Shown here piece after piece: positions 57,101-64,000 of a DNA stretch of 64,000 nucleotides. The notes beneath the pieces were generated by a model. The model saw only the letters and a list, made by a program, of their open reading frames with translations, did no database searches and was not told the origin of the DNA. Origin of the DNA: Cannabis sativa (lineage: Eukaryota > Streptophyta > Magnoliopsida > Rosales > Cannabaceae); assembly GCF_029168945.1 (NCBI RefSeq), contig NC_083604.1:68774211-68838210 (forward strand), read 5' to 3'. A program made the position numbers and the translations under genes. Position 1 is the stretch's first letter; each line of letters begins with the position of its first letter.

Positions 57101-59823
57101 GGTTTTCCAGTTTTGCTTGATTTTATCTAAATCAGGCAAAATTGTCCACTTTTTGTTTACCACCATCTGAAGCTGAACTGCTACCATTAACAAGAAATCG
57201 TTCTTCTTTAACTTATGTTAACTTTGAGATGGTTATGGTTTTGTTCACAGAAAAATATTGGTACAATCGATACTCATGTCTCAGACTATCAGAGGATGAT
57301 TGACAGTCTTCAGGTAAGCTTTAATTTTTTTTTTTGTCTGAAGAGTTTCAGCATAGAGTTCCACTTTTGTTGTATTGACATTGTTAGGTGTACAGATTGA
57401 GGTTTGTCGATTGAAGAAAGAATTAGCTGAAAAAGACTCCCAGCTAAACATCAAACCTGCTGAGAAAGCTGTTGATGATGAGCTATCCTGGTTAAATACT
57501 TTGAGTCATCAGACCAGTGAAAATGTTCAAGAAAGGATAAACTTACAAAAGGCACTATTTGAACTTGAGGAAACCAACCTGCGTAACCGGACAGAACTCC
57601 AACATCTTGATGATGCTATTGCGAAGCAACAGGTAATGATTATGTTGTGTATTTGTCAGATTGTTATTCTTCTTTTGAATACCATGGCCAAGTTTAGTAC
57701 AATTTTTAATTTGGATGATCTCTGGAGTTGCTTTCGCTAGAGAAGTTAATATTATTGAACATAATTTTTCTTTTCTTCCAAAAAAAAATGATTATAATTC
57801 ATAAGGATGGGTGAGGAGGATGGGAAAGGCACTGATTGTATCATTTGAGAACTGTTAGGAAAAATATATATTTTTTTTGAATGAATAACTATGTATGCAA
57901 TTTAACTTTTTCGTTTCTCATAGGCTATTGAAAAGGAAGGATCAGTTGTTGAGGCTCTGAGAGCGAGGAGACAAGTCATTCTAGACAACATCCGTGAAAA
58001 TGATGAAGCTGGTGTTAACTACCAGAAGGTAATGTATCAAGATTGTATCTCAAGTCATAGAGTTATGAACTTTTGACTGTTTCACATCTTACAGCAAAGT
58101 TCACTGTCTATAGGAAATTGAGTCCAACGAGAAGCATCGGTGTCAACTTCAAGATATGATTGAAGAGGCCATTAGTAATAATGGAAATAAAACATACTTG
58201 CGGATTCTTAGTCAGTACAGGCTATTGGTAAGCATTACATGTTTATAACTGTATAAAATCTGCTTTGATTTTTTTGATTGGTGATATGCTTCTGCAAATT
58301 ATGCAGTTATCGTGTTGGAGTAAAATAGGGCTTTTATTTATTTATTTTTAGTAAATTACTTAAGTTAGAATATTTACAGTTTAAAATCTTTTTTAAGAAC
58401 CTGATCTTACAGGTGTTCTTGGCATGAGATTTACTTTATGTTATACCGTCATTAGTTATCATGCTAAAGATTGCATGGCCATAACTTGTCTGGGTTACAC
58501 GTGTTTAGTTACATTTTTCCTGACTTTCATTTCTCAGGGAATGACCAATACAGAACTTCAATTTGAAATGGCAATGAGGGATCAAGTCATCCACAATCAA
58601 AGGGAAATGGTAAGGAACATGTGGGACTTGCTCATGGGGTTGGGACTTGATGAAAGACGGATATTGGACCTTGCTGCCAAGCGTGGAATAACAATAGAAG
58701 ATTGGACAATGACACCAAATCTTGGACATTTAGCTAGTAATCAGTCACCTGATTTAGGTTTTGGTAGAATTTCTCCATCTGGATATTTTGACGTAGGCCA
58801 TTCATATTCTAGATCATCTTGCATATTTGATCAATATCAAGATTCTGGCTCGCGGTCGTTGCCCAAGCAATGTAGGGAATCACCTCGTGCTTTTTGTAGA
58901 GAAGAGCGTCATGACTACTCCTTCTTGGTCTCTCATGATCACTCCCCATCGGCATATATGAGACTGAGGAAGAGTACTGAGCATTGGGTTTGTGGCAGGC
59001 AAAATTCATGGATCGGCAGTCCTGATAAACCTTCTCAAGATTTGCGAAGCTCATGTCCAGAGATGAGAGTTCGGTCTGTACCTTATCGTGAAAGTTGCAT
59101 ATCTGCTAATTCTGGCGAGCAGCAAAAGGTACAAGTGCCTAAAGTATATTGTTGCTATTTTTACTTGCAGTTATAGTTTAAGATAACAGAATTGGCCAAT
59201 AAGCTGCCGTTATAAGTTTTCCCTCTTAATTCATTCCACATATTTGCAAAACATCAATAGTTCATAATTCATTTTCATATTGCATACTTTGTGCTATTAT
59301 GTTTTAGACAGTGGGTAGTAATATTCTCTTCTTTTTAAGGAGAAACGATTCAACTCATCCTTTTGAGAACGATCCGCTTGTTAAAGGGACATATTTCTGT
59401 TATTGAATTGGATAGACTTTGGCGAGTTTACTTGCACTAAATTGCATATTTGATCCATATTAAGTAATTGGTGGTCTTTTACTCGATTTCTTCTATTTGT
59501 GATGAAAATGTAATTATAACATTTCACAATATTAATTACCACGTACATTTTGTATATGTTATCTGACACAGGTGGGATGGAATAATACTTTGAGTAGGCA
59601 AGGTACGATGGTGAATCACCTCGGCACAGCCCGATGTTTGTTCGGATTTAGCCCAATGGAACAAGGTTCTGGTATGTTGAACTCCAATCATAGTTTCTCA
59701 AATACCGAATGCTCAAATTTTCCGCAATTCTCCAACATGCCTAGCTTCGGTACTACAGGGGCATTTCCTTTTGGCTCGAGTAACCCCATGTCCAGTGGTC
59801 ATCCTCAGCACAATTTTGTATAG
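54187..59823 (+). CDS. KIN8B: Kinesin-8 motor protein, KIN-8B type
   Basis: Microtubule motor of the kinesin-8 family. Fifteen exons: 54187-54234, 54350-54421, 54530-54646, 55015-55103, 55617-55761, 55856-55951, 56050-56141, 56398-56646, 56721-56871, 57251-57313, 57396-57632, 57924-58028, 58114-58227, 58538-59128, 59572-59823, giving 806 residues. The motor head spans about 15-353: P-loop GSTGSGKT at 105-112 (split by an intron), switch I NATSSRSH at 215-222, switch II DLAGSE at 250-255, VPYRNSKLTR. A neck and coiled coil follow (about 360-530, [31 protein letters not shown]), then a Ser-rich tail. Start MPSIRAPA matches my memory of plant KIN-8B. Kinesin-8 motors usually regulate microtubule plus ends; the plant role is less defined. 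The WDR5 gene follows 1.2 kb downstream. Confidence 0.93.
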
Positions 59824-60508
59824 TCCTAATCTCTAATCTTTCTTTCCCTGATTTCTGTACCCTTCTTTCTGACTCCTGATTTCTTCTCAAATATGTACAT
59901 AGGTATAGTAGTTGAAGTGGTAATGAAATTGAGGCCGTCCATTGTTGGTTTCACTAGGAAGTTATTTGTTAGCTTAGACAGGATTTTAAGATGGGCTTTG
60001 GATATAGAAAAAAGATGAGAATAGAAAGGGAAAAAAGGAGTGGCTTGTGTTGATGATGTTTTTGGCTAGTCAGTCGTCGACAGAGTGCAGAATGTAGTTT
60101 TTGGGAATGAGATCATTGTAGTGAAATCGTTGTACATATTATTATGTCATATGATTAGAAGAATGTACAAAATTGTCACATTGCTTTTGCCTTATATTTC
60201 TCCATTAGTCTTTCGGAGTCTTTCTAGTTTCCGTGTATCAGTTTATTTATTTAAGAAAAGATATTTGATTTTAAGATTATATTTTGAGTTAGAGAGAAGG
60301 TTAAAAGTAATGGTAAATATAAATATATTTTGGATAGCGTAAAAAAAGTGATTTTTTCAATTAAATAGTAAAATTAAGTACATAAATTTTATTTTTTTTA
60401 TCGGTCATCGCATTAAGCACATAGAGGTGTATCGTTGTATTCTTTTTAAGGGATACATTATAGAATTTTTTAAATTTTATTTCTCAGAATTAGATTCACT
60501 GAATGATG
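59824..60508. other. Kinesin 3' UTR and spacer
   Basis: T-rich 3' UTR with no recognisable gene; short frames such as 60085-60342 are AT-biased. Confidence 0.5.
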
Positions 60509-60812
60509 TAGGGGTGAAAATCGGTTGGTTATGGTTGGTTTTTACACTGACCGGTCGGTTACGGTTTTTATTTTACGAAAAACGTAACCGACAGTTTAGA
60601 AATTATAACCGTATAAACCGACCATACGATTTTTGGCAGTTTTAAGCGGTTTTGGCAGTCTAACTATTTTTTTATTTTAAAAACAAAAACCGACCGCCAT
60701 GTCAAAAAAACCAAAACCGAAATCGTCCGCCAAATACGGTGATGATGTGGAACCGAAAATTCGGTTACGGTCTGATCGATTTTGGTTTATCGATTTTTAT
60801 GAACACCCCTTT
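60509..60812. mobile_element. hAT-like MITE (TAGGGGTG ends)
   Basis: Left end TAGGGGTGAAAATCGG and right end GATTTTTATGAACACCCCTT are imperfect inverted repeats. The interior is full of cggttacggt / accgaccg repeats. Flanks gaatgatg and taaatgac match only partly. It ends about 250 bp before the WDR5 start codon, so it may lie in that promoter. Confidence 0.55.
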
Positions 60813-60997
60813 AAATGACATTGAAAACAATTAGTTTTTTTTTTTTAAAAAAAATCAATTTAAAATTTAAAATATCTAAATTTTTATTTAAAATACGTTA
60901 AATCTATAAATAATTAAGATCTGTGAGAGAAAAAAAATAAAGAAAACTTCATTTTTCTCCGTTTTCTTTGTTTTGGTAAACACTAAACGCGCCATAA

Positions 60998-62802
<1,805 letters not shown>

Positions 62803-64000
62803 TCTATTTCTCCAAATGGCTGTGTAATATAATTGCGCACTGGTGGCAATGGCTGAGATTTTGACCTGAGCAGAAAGATTGGTTATGGTATTTAGCACAA
62901 CTCACTTTTTAGAGGAATTATAGGTAGGTCGCTGCTGCATGATTCTCACTATGTAACGCTGTTATTCTTATTGTCTCATTTGACATTATATTCCTTCTCA
63001 AATATCAGGTAGAAATTCTCTCATTGTATTTAGTTGTTTCGTGGATCTTTTTGTAGTCTCTGAACTGGGATCATATGTGTTCATATGCTAATGAAATTAT
63101 GTCTTGGGGTCAACTGAAGAAGTTTGTGGTTCCAAGAATTTATATGTGGTGTTGAGGACAAGTGACTGAGAAAAGCACACTCTTGGAATTAATAAATGCA
63201 TTACAATGGTTCAATTCATAGCAATTGTAGCAGATCTCACTCCCCCAACTTACGCACTCTCAGGACTCACATACGAAGCATAAAAGAGTTAATTTCATTG
63301 GACATTGTTTTTTCTTTTAATAGGTAAATTGATATTATCTAATATCTATTCGATTATGCTGATGTAGAAATAGTCAAATAGATGTAGGAGTCTTTCTTCT
63401 TCAAATCATATCAGCATAAAAGTAAGGAGTTACAATGCAACGACGAGTAAATAAAGAATCACAAAATAATTTGATACATTTTTATTGACACTTCTCGAGT
63501 GAGGTACAAAATGTTGGGGGTATTTATGTCCCCAATTTGATGCTGGGTATTTTTGTCTGTTAACTTATCTTGAAAATTTACATCAAATATTTTTTTTTTG
63601 GTAAAATTTTTTAACTTTTATGTTCAAATATATGATGGGAATTTGAAATTCTATGCTTAAAATACCTTATAATTTTCCCCCTAAATGTATAGTCATTAAA
63701 ATTGGTCATATATGACTATAATGATTTTCTTAAACTACCCCTCACATTTCAAACCATCCCTCTCTCTTCCTCTCTCTCAGCCGAACCAAGAACCCCATCC
63801 CAAACCCACTCTCAGCCGACGCCACCCCATCCCAAACCCACTCTCACCGACGGCCGTCTACGGTGTACCCAGCTCCGGCGTCGACGTCAACCCCGAACTA
63901 CCCAAACGCTGCACCCCATCTCAGCCCCCTTCTCTCTTCATCTCTTTCTAACCGAAAAAAAAAAAAAAAACCACCAGGTCCGATGGTCGGACCATTGAGT
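62803..64000. other. WDR5 3' UTR and spacer
   Basis: No coding region recognised. At 63790-63850 a 30-bp sequence (ccccatcccaaacccactctc) is repeated twice in a C-rich tract that may be the leader of a gene beyond the window. Confidence 0.5.

Noticed and set aside
63702..63998. Open frame of 98 codons at the window end
   Set aside because: Low-complexity Pro/Thr/Ser from a C-rich repeat; may be a leader but no coding evidence.

Overview
This window is nuclear DNA from a eudicot plant. The evidence is intron-rich genes (2 to 16 coding exons, GT-AG introns), AT-rich spacers, plant-specific gene families (non-canonical starch synthase, KIN-8B kinesin) and plant transposons (a Tat-lineage Ty3/gypsy element and hAT, Mutator, Tourist and CACTA MITEs). 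I cannot place it to family from sequence alone. There is no operon, CRISPR array, tRNA or rRNA gene that I can see.

Layout. 1-5952 (+): 3' part of a starch synthase 5-like gene (SS5), with its 5' end outside the window. 6030-6611: long fold-back MITE. 9050-15510 (+): spinster-type MFS transporter. 18617-20706 (+): ORC2, with a canonical E2F site upstream. 22908-26174 (+): single-pass membrane protein with a PAN/Apple-like cysteine-rich domain. 27200-34240: repeat-rich ground with a 32-bp minisatellite, several MITEs, a 0.53-kb tandem duplication, an LTR-like stretch and a broken LINE on the minus strand. 34240-46555: a complete 12.3-kb LTR retrotransposon with a perfect 5-bp target duplication, frameshifted gag, intact pol with two RNase H domains, and a large spliced antisense gene behind its own TATA box. 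46556-54186: transposon remains, including a decayed RPA1-like gene on the minus strand. 54187-59823 (+): KIN-8B kinesin. 61061-62802 (+): WDR5 (COMPASS subunit). 62803-64000: spacer.

Two gene pairs look like conserved neighbours. From memory, SS5 and a spinster-like transporter are adjacent in Arabidopsis (At5g65685/At5g65687), and so are KIN-8B and WDR5a (At3g49650/At3g49660). The host genes are otherwise functionally unrelated: starch granule initiation, lipid transport, replication licensing, an unknown endomembrane protein, microtubule motor, histone methylation.

The most interesting structures are the antisense gene inside the retrotransposon, the pseudo-enzyme signature of SS5, the tandem duplication whose two copies act as empty-site controls for each other's MITE insertions, and the RPA1-like remnant. 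Exon boundaries were set by hand from splice signals, reading-frame continuity and remembered family sequences. Coordinates may be off by a base or a few bases where tandem acceptors exist.
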